Origin: Helicostylum pulchrum
Lineage: Eukaryota; Mucoromycota; Mucoromycetes; Mucorales; Mucoraceae
NCBI GenBank assembly: GCA_025677825.1
Contig: JAIXMO010000075.1
Location: 38,195 to 102,194 of the forward strand
DNA: 64,000 bases
Direction: 5' to 3'
Position numbers and translations under genes: made by a program. The notes beneath the pieces are model-generated. The model was not told the DNA's origin. It did no database searches and saw only the letters and a list, made by a program, of their open reading frames with translations. Shown piece after piece: positions 1 to 11,846 of the stretch (position 1 is its first letter; the number at the start of each line of letters is the position of its first letter).

Positions 1-801
1 TTAATGCTTGGCAATTTCTTGTTTGTATCTCCTGTCTAATACATACAGGTTTAAAATGACCCTCTTTTTTTTTATTTATTTACTAATATAATCTGACTAT
101 TTACTTGCTAAAAAAGATCATCATGGCACGAAATAACTAAAGCATGATAATTTACCTGTATTAAGACATTACCTAACATGTCACAAAAAAAGTGACATCA
201 TTGTGCCAAAGAATATGTTTCGAAAAAAAGAAACTTCCTTCTCCCCCTTTTTATGTAGATAAGAAGTAAAGTGTGATCTAATCCGAAAATGTTTCGAGAT
301 GGTAAATATAATTTTGCTGCCAACGACTTTATACACTAAAAAATAATCAAGTGTGATTGAAACTCACCTGGTGGTAATACACAACCCTTGTGTTTGTGAA
401 TATCACTATAAAATGAATATTTGATTTGAAAATAGAAATGTTATACCTATTAAAGTATCATGTTACGTTTTACACGCACAATAAAAAAAAAGATCGGGTA
501 AACTATAAGAGAGATCTGTTTTATACAAGTACAAGACGAAAAAAAAAAAGAGCTTAAATACTTTTTTTTTTAAAACGTTTTTTCACTAATTGGATCAAAG
601 TAGCGGGATTGACAATAAATTGATTTTCAGTAGTACAATAAAATTACTGCTATTTTTTCATTGTAGTTGAAAATATTAACAGGTACCAAAACTAGTGTCG
701 TACACTCCTCTTTTTTTCTATTTTAAAACAAAAACTTTTGTCGTCTCCCACTCCTCTCCTTTCTTTTTCTTTTCTTTTAGTTTGCAAAAAAAAAAAAAAA
801 A
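1..801. other. AT-rich intergenic region
   Basis: No convincing coding stretch on either strand. It is very AT-rich with many A and T runs. The last 100 bases are a T/C-rich tract followed by an A run directly before the first gene's start codon, as expected of a fungal promoter and 5' leader. No specific regulatory site can be named. Confidence 0.6.
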
Positions 802-2598
802 ATGCTTAAATTTACTGATGATCCTTTTGAATATGTTGCACCGACTATATGTATAGCATCCGTGGTCATGATCCCACTAGGACCTCTACTGATACCCAGG
901 CTCTGGATACTGTCGTTATCAAGCTACTTTTTTATAGTCCTATGTACTCAATTAAACCGTCTGATCAAGTTTTGGATGACTGCTAATAGCATCAAGAAGA
1001 CCATTTCTCGAAATAAAAGTGTTGCTAAGCTAGAAGATATTGAATCCATTTTAGCGTATGATCTTGTACATGCTATTGTGGTACCAAACTATGCTGAGCC
1101 AGAAGCGTTGATTCGAGATACTATTCAACGTATTGCTGTACACAAGTAAATCAAATATATATAAAAAAAAAGAGCTAACCATTTATCATATTAACGTGTT
1201 ATAAATATTATTTTTTTTAGGAGAGCGCGTACAAATTATGTTATTATATTGGCTATGGAAACATCGGAACTATACCATGGATCTAAATCAGACAACTTGA
1301 GAGAATGTTTCAAAGATAACTTTTTACAATTTATTGTTACAAATCATCCTTCTGATTTACCAGGAGAGGCAAGAGGAAAGGGATCCAATATTAGCTATGC
1401 GGCAAGGAAAGGATGTGCGAAATTAATTGAAAGTGGTATTGATAGACAAAGAATTATGATTACTATTGCTGATTCTGATTCACATATTCCTGAGCTGTAT
1501 ATTAAAGAGGTAACACATACATATATATATTTATAAATGAGGGTATGTCTGCTAAGCAAATTTTTTTTTTTTACTATTAAAAAGATCGAAAAGGTGTTTG
1601 ATCTAAATGAAGATCCTTACTTTAAGGTTTATGCTCCTCCCATCTTTTTTAGTAGAAATTGTTTTAAAGTACCGGCATCTGTTAGGGTGACAGATATTGT
1701 TTGGTCGTCAATGATCATGTCGAACCTAAGCAGTAGTACTGGTATTGGATTCCCTTGTTCTACGTATACAGTGAGTTATGTACTGGCAGACAGCGTGGGA
1801 TATTGGGACACGGATGCTGACGCTGTCGGAGAAGATATGCATATGACATTAAAATGTATTTTTAAAACGAAAGGAAGAGCGCGCATGGTACCCATTTTTG
1901 TTCCTATTAATCTGATGAACGTTGAAACTGGCGGTTATGTCAATAATTTATGGGCTCGGTTTGTACAAGCGAAACGTCATTATAACGGTGTTGCAGATGT
2001 GTCTTATACTTTACGAAGTGCTTTGGATTTACCTACGTTTTGTATCGACGCTCATAATCCTTTATTGTCACCATCAAGTACTAGTAGTTGTAGTAGCATG
2101 GCGGAGGTACAAGAAGAACCAACAAAGTATTTTTGGGCAACAAAGTTTTTGATTACTTTCAAAGTGTTTGAAGCTCATTTTATTCCTGTAACATCTGGAT
2201 GGCTGATGTTTCTTGCAGTACCCGTTATGCAGTTTATATTACAGCCTCCGGTAGGCTTTGAAGGCTGGGTAGCGACAGATCAAAATCCAATCCTACTATC
2301 CGACTTTTATTTGCGTATCTTTAACGTTTTAAAATGGATTACCATTGTTGTACCGTTTCCCCTATTTGCCACTTTATGGATCTATGAAAGCTTGCATCGG
2401 TTTATTGATGTAGAGTTTTTAAACAAGACCAAAGAAGAAACAAGAAGTTGGGTGAATTATTTTGATTATTTACACACGCCCATCGCTGCTTGGGTTTTTA
2501 TGACTATCCCTTCTGATATTGCTTCTCTGAAAAGAATCTTTAAAACACGAGATCAGTATATTGTTGCAGAAAAGCTCTTTCATGAAGGACGAGACTAG
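802..2598 (+). CDS. Family 2-type membrane glycosyltransferase
   Basis: Three exons (802-1145, 1221-1509, about 1594-2598) give roughly 545 residues. The N-terminus has two hydrophobic segments, followed by a GT2-like catalytic region. Visible motifs are VVPNYAEP at the start of the nucleotide-sugar fold, ADSDSHIP (the DxD-type metal site), GEDMHM (the ED catalytic-base motif) and QAKRHYNG in the place of the usual QxxRW. The C-terminus has several more hydrophobic segments, so this is an integral membrane processive-type enzyme of the chitin/cellulose/hyaluronan synthase superfamily. Donor and product cannot be told from sequence. The acceptor of intron 2 could also lie 9 nt upstream in the same phase. 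The start was chosen because the first exon begins there, after a T-rich leader and A run. The change from W to H in the last motif is noteworthy. Confidence 0.85.
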
Positions 2599-2856
2599 AT
2601 TTTTTACCTTTTTTTTTTTTTAATATGTATCATTTAAAATGTATTCCCCCCCCCCCCCCCTCGTCACTAATAAACCTTCTTTCTTTTTTCTTGAAAAAAA
2701 AAAAAAAAGAATTGCCAAGTACTAAGTAGTTCGAAAAAATGTAACATGTCAAAAGAAATCACGAGAAAAAATAAAAAAAAGGGGTTTAGATTAAATAAAC
2801 TCGAAATTATCGAGTGATACAGTAATACATTAAGAGAAAGTTAAGAAGTGAAAGGA

Positions 2857-3991
2857 TTATTGTAGTTGAATTGGTAAAAAGTTTCCAACAATTACTGTCT
2901 ACATACACACATATAAAAGATAAGTAATAGCTCAATTAATAATATATACTTGTAACTTACAGGAATGTTATATTTATCTCTTCGAATTGTAAATGAAAAA
3001 CAACAAGAAATAACACTTGTGTTTTCCGGGTTGGGACTTCTAAGTAAACAAGACGTTAACACGGCTTTTTGTCCAGGATCAAAAGCAATATTTCCATATT
3101 TCTAAAACAATTGTTTTTTTTTAGTATATGTCTTTCTTTCTTTTTTTTTTTTTTTTTTTTTTTTCGTTAAAAGTAGTACCTCCCAGTAATTGACAGCTGA
3201 TTCCTCAGCCATTAATTCATAGATACATAAACGACCTTCTCTTAAATTTTCAATCGGTACATTGACAAGAGCAGCAAATTCTTTATTGCCCTTATAAATT
3301 TCACCAGTACGACGCCATAAACAAGCTGGTATACCCATTGAGCTAAACACACGATCATAATCCTATTTTTTTTTTAATTTCTACCATTTTTGATTAAATT
3401 ACAATGTATATACCAAAAGTAAACGTTCAAACGCTTCTTCTACCAAGATCAGGTCAATATCCGTTAAAGATTGTGCTACAGATCTAAATGCAGGTCGAAA
3501 TGTTCCCATCACATTCAAAATTCTTTGCCTACTTGAAGCAGACATACTGTTTTTTTTTATATTAGTTATCCTCCTTTCTCAATTCCTTTTTTTTAAAAAA
3601 AAAACACTTACTTGTTATCCATATATTTTTGAAGTCTGGCATACCCATTAACATAGTTATAAGGTTTCAAAAACCCAGCCTCGTATTTTGCGTTGATGAC
3701 TTCGGTTAAACGGTCCTCTAATTTACCATCGGATGGATCAGCAGCAGTCAAGAAGAATCTTTCGGTTGTATTGACAGTTGTATTAGGTGTATTGTACATT
3801 CCTTGCGGATCGTTGGTCGAACCAAGCGAGTCTAAAAAATCACTAATAACCGATATCTCGTTTCCCATTTGTTCACTGGCAAATGTTAATTGTCCTGCAC
3901 CCATTTGTCCATAGAATTGAAGAGGAAGTCCACCCATATTGCTGGTTGTTCCAATTGGTGCTTTTTTTTTTTATAAATAGGGTAATAATTT

Positions 3992-4035
<44 letters not shown>

Positions 4036-4221
4036 TGTGTAAAATTATTTATCTTACCGTTTGTATGATTTACAGTGGATAAAGGTGGATAATTTCCGCC
4101 ATTGAGTCCTTGTTGTGTCATGCCATCTTGACGATTATTATTTACTTGTTGTTGTTGTTGTACCTGCTGCTGTTGTTGTACTTGTTGTTGTTGTTGCTGC
4201 TGCACTTGTTGATGTTGTTGT

Positions 4222-4253
<32 letters not shown>

Positions 4254-4653
4254 CTGCACTTGTTGTTGCTGTTGAACTGAGGGTTGAGGTGTACTTCCAG
4301 ACGTCTTTACTTCATCATGACATAAATGACCTATACTACGTTTAATACAACGTTGACAAGGACGACCTTTTAAATAAAAATGAGTAACTTTATATGAATA
4401 TACATTACAAATATTTTTTTTTCTCTACCTTCGTCACAAGTCATATGAGAGCGTCTACAATATACACAAGCTAATAAAGGGGACATTAGGGTACTTATAC
4501 CTTTTTTTTTTTGAAAAAAATTAAAAAAAAATTACCATGAGTTACTTTTCGTCTTTTAGGTCCTGTACGTTTCTTTTTTGAGTCTTGGTTTTGATTATTT
4601 GAGTTTTCTTCGTTTTGATCTTGTTGATCAGGTGGTGGATTCTGTTCAGGCAT
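2857..4653 (-). CDS. ERT1: Ert1/AcuK-type Zn2Cys6 transcription factor with PAS domain
   Basis: Eight exons (4653-4536, 4500-4429, 4366-4058, 3960-3612, 3546-3414, 3362-3180, 3101-2961, 2898-2857) join in phase to about 448 residues. A Zn2Cys6 binuclear cluster near residues 48-80 has spacing C-x2-C-x6-C-x5-C-x2-C-x8-C and follows a basic KKKR/KRRK stretch. Next comes a glutamine-rich tract. The C-terminal half is a PAS-like domain (GIPACLWRRTGEIYKGNKEF; NYWEKYGNIAFDPGQKAV) that ends in the short final exon VIVGNFLP. This order and these motifs match the Ert1/AcuK/AcuM/Gsm1 family of activators of gluconeogenesis and respiratory carbon use (family knowledge). Nuclear DNA binding is inferred. 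Two introns have an A run rather than a pyrimidine tract before the acceptor. Short last exon and cluster exon are typical of split fungal genes. Confidence 0.88.
4141..4275 (-). repeat. Polyglutamine-coding CAA/CAG repeat
   Basis: Imperfect CAA/CAG trinucleotides inside exon 3 of the Ert1-type gene encode a glutamine-rich stretch broken by single V and H residues. The codon mix argues against very recent slippage. The valine- and alanine-rich reading on the other strand is its shadow. Confidence 0.9.
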
Positions 4654-4954
4654 TTCTAATTATTATTATTTTTTTTGGGTGCGTCTAATTTTTTTTTTTT
4701 TGTTGGTTGGTGTAAAAAAAAAAGAAAAAGGAAAGGTTGTTTTTATATTAAAATCATGTCAACAATGGTAAGTTGACAGAAAAGTAAAAAATAAAAATAA
4801 AAAAAAGGAAAAAAGGAAGGACTTTTTGTATACTTTTTTTCTGTTTCTTTTTTTTATTTAAAAAAAAAAGTGGTTAGATCTAAAAAAGGTTGTTTGAAAA
4901 AAAAAGAAAGGAAAGAAACAGGGCTTCCTCTTATTTTATACAGTTTATGGGGTG

Positions 4955-4986
<32 letters not shown>

Positions 4987-6001
4987 TTCAAATGGCGGCA
5001 ATCAGCGTCATTCTTTTTTTTTTTGATGCACATCTTATCGAGTCATAATTGTCATCAACTTGATTCAGTAAACAATATTTTGTCTATCTTTTTTTTTTAA
5101 CGTCTGATTATTAATCAATTCTTATTATCTCTCTTTTCGCCTTGATATATAAATATATACTTTACTAGAGTATGTTAATGTATCAAAATTATCAAGCCTT
5201 TTGTATATCTTCTTACCAAATCCAGAAAATAGAAAGGTTTGCTACTAAAACTATTCATACCTATTATCGTAAGGCTGTTGTCAAATATAAACATTTCCCA
5301 AATGTATATTTTTTTGCTCTTTTCTACCTTGCCAAAGACTGGTAGAGAAACATCTAGACAAGCAAAGCTTTACAGGAATAACGCAAATGTAGCTTCTGCC
5401 GATACACCTTTATTACGCATGAACCCTCAAGCAATAAGGTCTCTTTCTTCAAGAAGTTTCAAAGGTAAAAAAAAAAAAAAAATACTTCAACATGTGCGTA
5501 CTTACATTTTTATGCTTACTTACTCTTTATTTTTTTATTTTTTTAAAAAAAAGAAGTATATCAGCAGGACTGACGACAGCGAGAGATCCCATTGTATCAT
5601 GCTCTCTTATGAGCTAATAAGAAGCGACATATACGCTGCCTGACGTAGTACTCCTCTTTTAGTACCTACCACACACGACATCATTAAAAAGGCCTAGGAC
5701 CAAGGTAAACCTGATTTAGATGTGGTCTAGATTCATTTTTGTAGTACATCAGAATAACTAACAAAGATATGTAGAACAGTCCTTGTCTATTAATAAACCA
5801 TTTAAAAGGTGCTTAGAAAAAAACCTCAAGCCAACGGCAACGCGTTAGAAAGAAAGAGTAGTTAATATTCACAAGTATATGTAAGTATTTCGCAGCAGGA
5901 TGGTTTTATGTCTCTTTTTTCTAACACGCTACGTAGTCTAGATATACTTGTGTATAAAAGCTATCTCTTCGCTCCGAAAAAAAAAAAGATCGACTACTAT
6001 G
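4654..6001. other. Intergenic region with homopolymers and one unassigned open stretch
   Basis: Upstream of the Ert1-type gene this is mostly A and T runs. From about 5172 a plus-strand reading starting MLMYQNYQ runs about 60 codons to a stop near 5342. A different frame then stays open through SRQAKLYRNN to about 5465, next to a possible GTAAAA donor. This looks like either a split small gene or a frame-shifted relic. I do not recognise it. The rest holds nothing I can name. Confidence 0.4.
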
Positions 6002-6157
6002 GAGAGCAAGAATATGTATGCAAATTTTGGTCTTACATCATTGAAGAGTGCTTCAGTAATAGTGGTCTTTCCCTGCATTGGTAAGTCAAAAATGAAGATT
6101 ATGAAAGCACACATAGCCCATTAAATAGTTTACTTTGTTTAAGAAGGGACACAGTCC

Positions 6158-6198
<41 letters not shown>

Positions 6199-6395
6199 AA
6201 GAAAGAGCACAACAGGATCATGAAGGTAGTAGATTTACGAATTCTTTGCTCCAACAATCCCATCAGTTTGATGGAGTTTGCCAAGAAGGCAACCAAAGCA
6301 ACACTTTACGACGACAAACTTAAACAAGTAATTATGCCCAAGTACCATCTTAATTCACTTTCTTCTCTCCGGTCTCTCCTCCCTTGAAGCCAAAT
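6002..6395 (+). pseudogene. Relic of an unidentified multicopy protein gene
   Basis: A coding-like stretch reads GEQEYVCKFWSYIIEECFSN and is followed by a GTAAGT donor at about 6088. After a 30-plus A run comes another coding-like stretch, SLMEFAKKATKATLYDDKLK, ending at a stop near 6387. The two halves do not make one convincing gene, because the A run and frame changes interrupt it. The amino-acid composition and splice-like boundary suggest a decayed gene. From memory it resembles hypothetical proteins repeated in Mucorales genomes, but that is only an impression. The reading from 6384 to 6716 may be more of the same relic. Confidence 0.45.
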
Positions 6396-6873
6396 ATTTT
6401 ACAAGTAGCTCGATTCCGAACGAGACGTCGGGAAGACGATTGTCCCGTATGTAGAAGTCTTGGACTTTTCATAAAACGTATAAATAACAATCAAATCCCC
6501 ATTATTTTGTATGATTGTTGTCCGAACTACAATAAAATGCACTTTAATTTATTTTTCGTGCGGATTATGTCAGAATGTAAAAGATTCGGTAAAGCAGAAC
6601 AAAAAGTAACAGGAAAGTTGAGTAGTATCCCCGGTTTAAATGAAGAAAGAGAATCTGTAGCTCTTTATGGCAAGGGTTGGCCGTACGAAGAAGACTTTTT
6701 TTTTTACTTTCCCTAAACATGAGGCTCACTTTTCTTCCCTATATAATACCCTCCCATTTCATTTAAACTATTCGATCGTTCATTCCCTAAATAGGCAGGT
6801 AGACTATTTTTTTTTTAAAAAAAAAGGTGCCTAAAGTGCAGAAACCAAAAGAAAAAATTCTCTTTTATTTCTA

Positions 6874-7874
6874 ATGCAATCGATAAACGTTCATCAAGCA
6901 CCTGCTACTAATCAAGCAACACCGCCTAACCCAAAAAAAGTCAAGTTAAGCTTTGACTATAATGGTAGCCCAGATGGTGTTGATCATAATTTACTTATTT
7001 TACTTCATGGTTTAGGTAATGACTTTTTTTATCATTTTTTTTTATCCTTGTACTTAAACTTTATATATCTATTAGGTGATTCAAAAGGACCATTTGCAAG
7101 TCTTGGTAAGAATCTTAAATTACCACAAACCGCGACATTATCTGTACAAGCACCTGAACCAGTTCCTTATATGGACGGGTGTTTTCAATGGTTTCCTAGT
7201 TTTGACATGTTGACAGGCGATTGTAAGTACATATTTTGTAAAAGTAAAAAAAAAATGGCAAAGGTTTTTTTAATAATGTGTTATTTAGTATTAACACCTG
7301 CTAATCCCGAAAGACTTAAAGGGTTAATACGTACACGTAACCTAATGGATGAATTAATACAACATTTAATTATGGATTGTGGATTTAATGCAAGCAATAT
7401 TTATTTCTTTGGGTTCTCTCAAGGCGGCACAGTTGCATTAGATACAGTCTTGTTTGGTAAGGTGCGAAATTTGGGAGGCGTGGTTAGTATTAGTGGATAT
7501 TTACTTGAGGAGCAAAGAGTAGACCGAAAGATTGGGGATGGATACGGTGGATATATTCTTGTTACGCAAGGTGAGAAGGATGATACGATCGGTAGTAAAT
7601 TTGAAGCCGAAAAACGCGTAAGTTGTGAGTTTAAGGTGTGATGTAAATGAAGCAAAAAAAAGTTTTAAAAACTATTTTTTTTTTTTAGTTTAAGGCGATT
7701 GAAAGACAATGTGCATCATCTGCCGAGATATCGCATATATTTATTTCAAACAAGAATCATACAATGCCTAGTTCTGAAAGAGAATGGAGATTAATCCATA
7801 CATTCTTTGGAAAGAATATGTCTAGAAGAAATATCGAGTTAGAGAATATGTCTGATGTTTACTTGGTTAAATAA
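6874..7874 (+). CDS. Alpha/beta hydrolase, carboxylesterase/acyl-protein thioesterase-like
   Basis: Four exons (6874-7015, 7076-7222, 7289-7617, 7689-7874) join in phase to 267 residues. LLILLHGLGDS gives the beta-strand and oxyanion region, GFSQGG is the nucleophile elbow with the catalytic serine, GEKDDTIG supplies the acid-residue loop and NHTMPSSE the likely catalytic histidine. This is the arrangement of the phospholipase/carboxylesterase family that includes acyl-protein thioesterases and small serine hydrolases. No signal peptide or membrane segment is visible, so it is probably cytosolic. The first two introns happen to preserve the reading frame, so intron retention would insert residues rather than stop translation. 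Substrate is unknown. The gene sits alone between repeat-rich stretches. Confidence 0.85.
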
Positions 7875-8744
7875 TAATTATATTATGGGCTCTGTTAAAA
7901 AATATAGAATTGGCGACCATGTTTTAACTGGTCATTTTTTATTGATTAAATGAAATAAAAATATGTATACATCAAATACACGAACTTATGCTGTCGTAGG
8001 AACCAAAGTAATTCATTTCGGATCGGGTATTTTCTGTTTTTATAAGGAGACAAATCGGGATCCGAGACTAGTTCTAAATGTGGTTCGAATATCTGTTTCT
8101 GATCAAGTAGCACCAGCAAGACGGTATTTGAGTTCAAAATCAGGTTAGATTAGACAAAGTAACAGCAGATGTATATTTATTTCTTTCGCTTTAAGTTTGA
8201 GAAAAGCGTGTTACTTCTACTACATGTCATACGCTTCCAGCAGTAGATTATAACCCCAGTAATGCTGCATACTCTCTACTGCCTCACTCAGGAATCCTAT
8301 AACCCCAGCAGTGCTGCATATAGAACCCTTTGACTTGAAGTAGAACTAAAGCAATTCATTTCTATCAAGCCGTACCAGCAACAATACATTTTGAATTCAA
8401 AATCGAGTTAGACAAGGCGACAAAAGATAGACAGTTCTTTACTTTTGAGGGAAATAAATAAACCATCATGTACAAATGGTGAAAGTTTAGTCTAAAGTTT
8501 TTTTTTTTTTTTTTTTCTAGAGGTTTAGTATTCAACTGACGACCGAAGTTGACTGTTCTATTCCCTCGAATAGGGCTACGCGTAGCGAGCATTGATTAGA
8601 TAGTATCATACGTAATAAAATTAATCTTTTTTTTATGCTTAATAATTACTTGGCTTTCTCTTTTTCTTTTTTTTACTGTGTATACCCATAAATATTATAT
8701 TTTTCTCGTATACATCTTTATATCTTATATTCTTTTTTTGATGT
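7875..8744. other. Intergenic region with local duplications
   Basis: No gene seen. Two local direct repeats are visible. 8097-8172 resembles 8361-8431, sharing ACCAGCAA, GTTAGA and TAGACAA blocks, and 8249-8271 resembles 8298-8320 (TATAACCCCAG then TGCTGCATA). They suggest one about 260-bp duplication that has since diverged. Confidence 0.5.
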
Positions 8745-8950
8745 CCGTACGAAATAATACTGTTCTACCAACAGCTGTAGATAAGAGCACTTGTTACGAG
8801 CGCTCAAATGTAGTCCACCGCGACTATGATAACGTATAGATATCGGGCTGCTTTTTTTTTAAGAACGCTTTATAAAGGTAAGTAAAAAGTAATATATTAC
8901 ACTCTCTTTTCTGAGCGTGTAAATAGAACCTGTACTGAGAAATTCTCCAT
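8745..8950 (+). repeat. Dispersed repeat family B, copy 1
   Basis: This stretch matches 26195-26390 in the same orientation, with shared blocks around TACTGTTCT, AGAGC, GCGTATAGATA, TTATAAAGGTAAGT and TGTAAATAGAAC. A short coding-like reading (VRNNTVLPT) ends in a stop, and GTAAGT follows as if it were a splice donor. It is probably the 5' end of a decayed multicopy gene. Function is unknown. Confidence 0.6.
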
Positions 8951-9194
8951 ATAATATTATATAGCACAAAAAAAAAAAGACGTTCTTAGGTCAACTCAAA
9001 GGCCCGCAGCAGCAACCCTCCCAGAAGGTTCTCAAAGGGCTGGTCGCGGTAAGCGGCTAGCTATATTATAATACGCAGCAAGCATTTCTTTCCGACTTTC
9101 CAAACCAATGGACTACAAAAGAGAACGAGGTAAATCAATAGGGACACTTACCTGTGGATCGTAACATACTGACATAAAGTCCGATTTTTTTTTT

Positions 9195-9965
9195 TTTTTG
9201 CAGATTTACATGACTATGTAAAGAGCCATGTAGTCTCCTATTTTCATAATTTTGTCAATGAGAACAGAACCAATATAGTCGAACGGCTTGATTACAAGGT
9301 TGGCGTTGAACCGGTGATCGTGTTCTCCATATGGAGGAACCGCTTTGCCTTAGCATTAAGAGAGAGCAACAGATCGGAAACGATGTATCTGAACTCTTAC
9401 CGAAGCAATAGCTCCCCGAAAGCAGATTTACTGTCTCTTTTCGTATGTTTATTTCTTCAATAAGAACTAACGTACGTTACTCCAGTAAGTAATATAAATA
9501 AAAATGTGTCTTGCACTTTTTAATGATAAATGCATGCAAGTCAAGTCTCTCTGGTATACACAACTACATAAATCCGTACATGAAGAAGATATACCAGTAT
9601 AGGTTGCACGGATCGTAATTTGCTTCACGGTGAGAAAGACATCGATGATATGTTGTACAAAGTACAGCTGGAAAAAAACTAAACTCGTAAAAGAGAAGTT
9701 AATAATAAACCATATGTACAAGGCTCTTGTCATCGTAGAGAAAGTAATTGAAGATTCACGACTGTGGAATGAAGCGGGTGATGACTTTCTACCAACGTTT
9801 TTCCAGCTATCTGGACACACTACTAAGTAGTACTGAAAAAAACTGACGGGGGAACTGGCAAGGTTGCATTTGGAACTAACAAACAAGTGTTCCACATCCT
9901 TTAGGAGTCAAACCCATAAAATCTCACATGCTCTGCATGCGATCTCGCCAAAGATTTCTCCGCTA
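9195..9965 (+). pseudogene. Decayed gene of dispersed family A, copy 1
   Basis: An exon-like open stretch from about 9203 to 9460 begins after a T-rich acceptor (TTTGCAG) and includes DLHDYVKSHVVSYFHNF and FSIWRNRFALAL. Farther on, KVIEDSRLWNEAGDDF is readable, but the frame breaks at a stop near 9680. From about 9370 to 9965 the DNA matches 33060-33680 on the opposite strand at what I judge to be well over 80% identity over aligned parts, with indels. Both copies carry stops and frameshifts, so this is a relic. I do not recognise the protein. Confidence 0.6.
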
Positions 9966-10603
9966 CCGTAGTGTGTACCTTTTACAGTTAATAGTTATAT
10001 TATTTATGTATAGTTAGAATGTGGTGTATTGACGCGGAATATAGAGTGAAATGTTGATACAACAATCGGTTAAGTAAATGAAAAATGTACTGCGGGATTG
10101 CCATTTGAGACAGCAATAAGCATGTCTATATTTAGTTTTACGGGTGATAGGTATTTAGTATGAGGGGGAGTAAAGTACGTTTCAGCAGCCCCAAAAAAAC
10201 TAAAATCTGGAGGGGGGTATTTTGGTAGGACTATTGTGCAATTAGAATCGTATGATTTACAGTTATGTGTTTCTGGTTGAACCTAAAAAAAAGTGATGTG
10301 TATACATTCTTACTGTTTTTAAAAAAAAAAGAAGGACGTTTCATATTAATCTGATCCTGGGATCAAAATATAAACAAGTAATTTATACTATATGCGGGAT
10401 GGATTAAGGTTGTTAACAACGGCTTGAAACCTTTTAATAAAATTTGTTTAGAAATTATGTCAAATAGTAAGAATCAGATAAATTATAAGCGTATTTTTTT
10501 ACACGTCATTCGGACGTTTAAATAAATAAATAGATTCTAAAAAAAAATATTTTTTCTTTTTTCCTTCTTCCTTTCTTTACTACTTTTTTTTATTTTGTAT
10601 GTG
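9966..10603. other. Intergenic region, possible relic tail
   Basis: Around 10168-10285 a plus-strand frame reads VKYVSAAPKKLKSGGGYFG and then VQLESYDLQLCVSG before a stop. It is protein-like but has no start or splice context and may be the 3' end of the preceding relic. From 10400 on the sequence is AT-rich leader for the next gene. Confidence 0.4.
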
Positions 10604-11846
10604 ATGGAAGAACTAGTTAAATATACAAATGATTTTTTAATACAAGAAAATAAAGTGCCCGATTTGTCTTGGGTAAATGTAGCTATTGCAGCTTCTTTTC
10701 TTATCGTGAATGGTAAATATATGTGTACACATATTTGAAGGAATAATATACATTGAACCAAAAAAAAAAAAAAGGCATTATTTCGAAGGGGCTTGGTTTA
10801 AAATTAGAAAGATCACTTTTGACAAGTTCGATCAGGTGTATTGTCCAACTCACAATTATGGTAACATTTTTTTTATTTTTTTTGGAAAGTGAATATTTAT
10901 GTAATACAATAGGGTCAAGTTCTTGGTAGTGTATTTAAAGCAAAAAACCCAGTGCTAGTTATGTTGATGACTTGTAAGTTTACAACAATAACAAAAAAAA
11001 ATCATATTTATTAAAAGTATATTTTCCCAATTAGTCACATTAATTTTTCTGAGTTCATGTGAAACGGTTTATAATAAATCTGAGTGGTCTTTGGGAGGAA
11101 TGGTAAAAAATAAAAGATATAGATCATTTAAAAATAATAGCAAAAAAAGGAGTTAACTATCGTACGTAGTTTCCTAGTGTATTTTTATCAACAGCATTTT
11201 CTACACTACTTATTGGTGTATTGGGAACACGATTTGCAATGAATGAACACCATTTTTGGAGGCCAGAACTATTTATACCAACAGTGGGTTTATTATTAGG
11301 TATCACAGCAGGTGGAATGGCAGTAGGAATATCAAGTTGTTTAACCAAAGTAGGAGAACAAAGTGATCAAATAGAAACATATCTTAGTTTTGGAGCTAGT
11401 CGATGGGAAGCCGGAAAGGCAGTTGCAATTGAAGCTATTCGAGTAGCCATGTTACCCACGATAAATCAAATGTCGGTCATTGGTCTTATTACTATACCAG
11501 GAGCCATGAGCGGACAAATTTTGGGTGGTGGCTCTATTATGACTGCTGTGAGGTATCAACAAATTATTACTTTTATGGTATCAGCTACAACTAGTTTAGG
11601 GGTTTTATCAGTAGTTTACGTGAGTACAAACATTTTTATTTTAGTCAGACATAATATGCTAATGGATTTATATAGTATTGTATTCATCATTTGATTGATA
11701 CGAAGCATCGGTTAAGGCCAGAAAGAGTACACAAATATAAAGCTAACGTGTTTAGAGATATCAAGTTTTTATTTGTTGGTGTTTACAGTGAATTATTCCA
11801 AAGACAAGAAGATTTAGTGGATGAAAATACACCTTTAATTAGATAA
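10604..11846 (+). CDS. UPF0014-family membrane transporter (FetB/STAR2-like)
   Basis: Six exons (10604-10712, 10775-10860, 10913-10973, 11035-11102, 11170-11619, 11676-11846) join in phase to 314 residues. Several hydrophobic helices are visible. The central exon carries the hallmark region of the family: GITAGGMAVGISSCLTKVGE, LSFGASRWEAGKAVAIEAIR, then TIPGAMSGQILGG. The family includes bacterial FetB (YbbM, linked to iron export) and plant ALS3/STAR2 (aluminium tolerance), all multi-pass membrane proteins (family knowledge). In this gene no ATP-binding partner is adjacent, so the substrate cannot be inferred. The hydrophilic C-terminal tail ends NTPLIR. The second exon's acceptor follows an A run, without a pyrimidine tract. 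Confidence 0.88.

Noticed and set aside
4115..4345. Valine/alanine-rich frame on the plus strand
   Set aside because: It is the antisense shadow of the polyglutamine tract in the Ert1-type gene.
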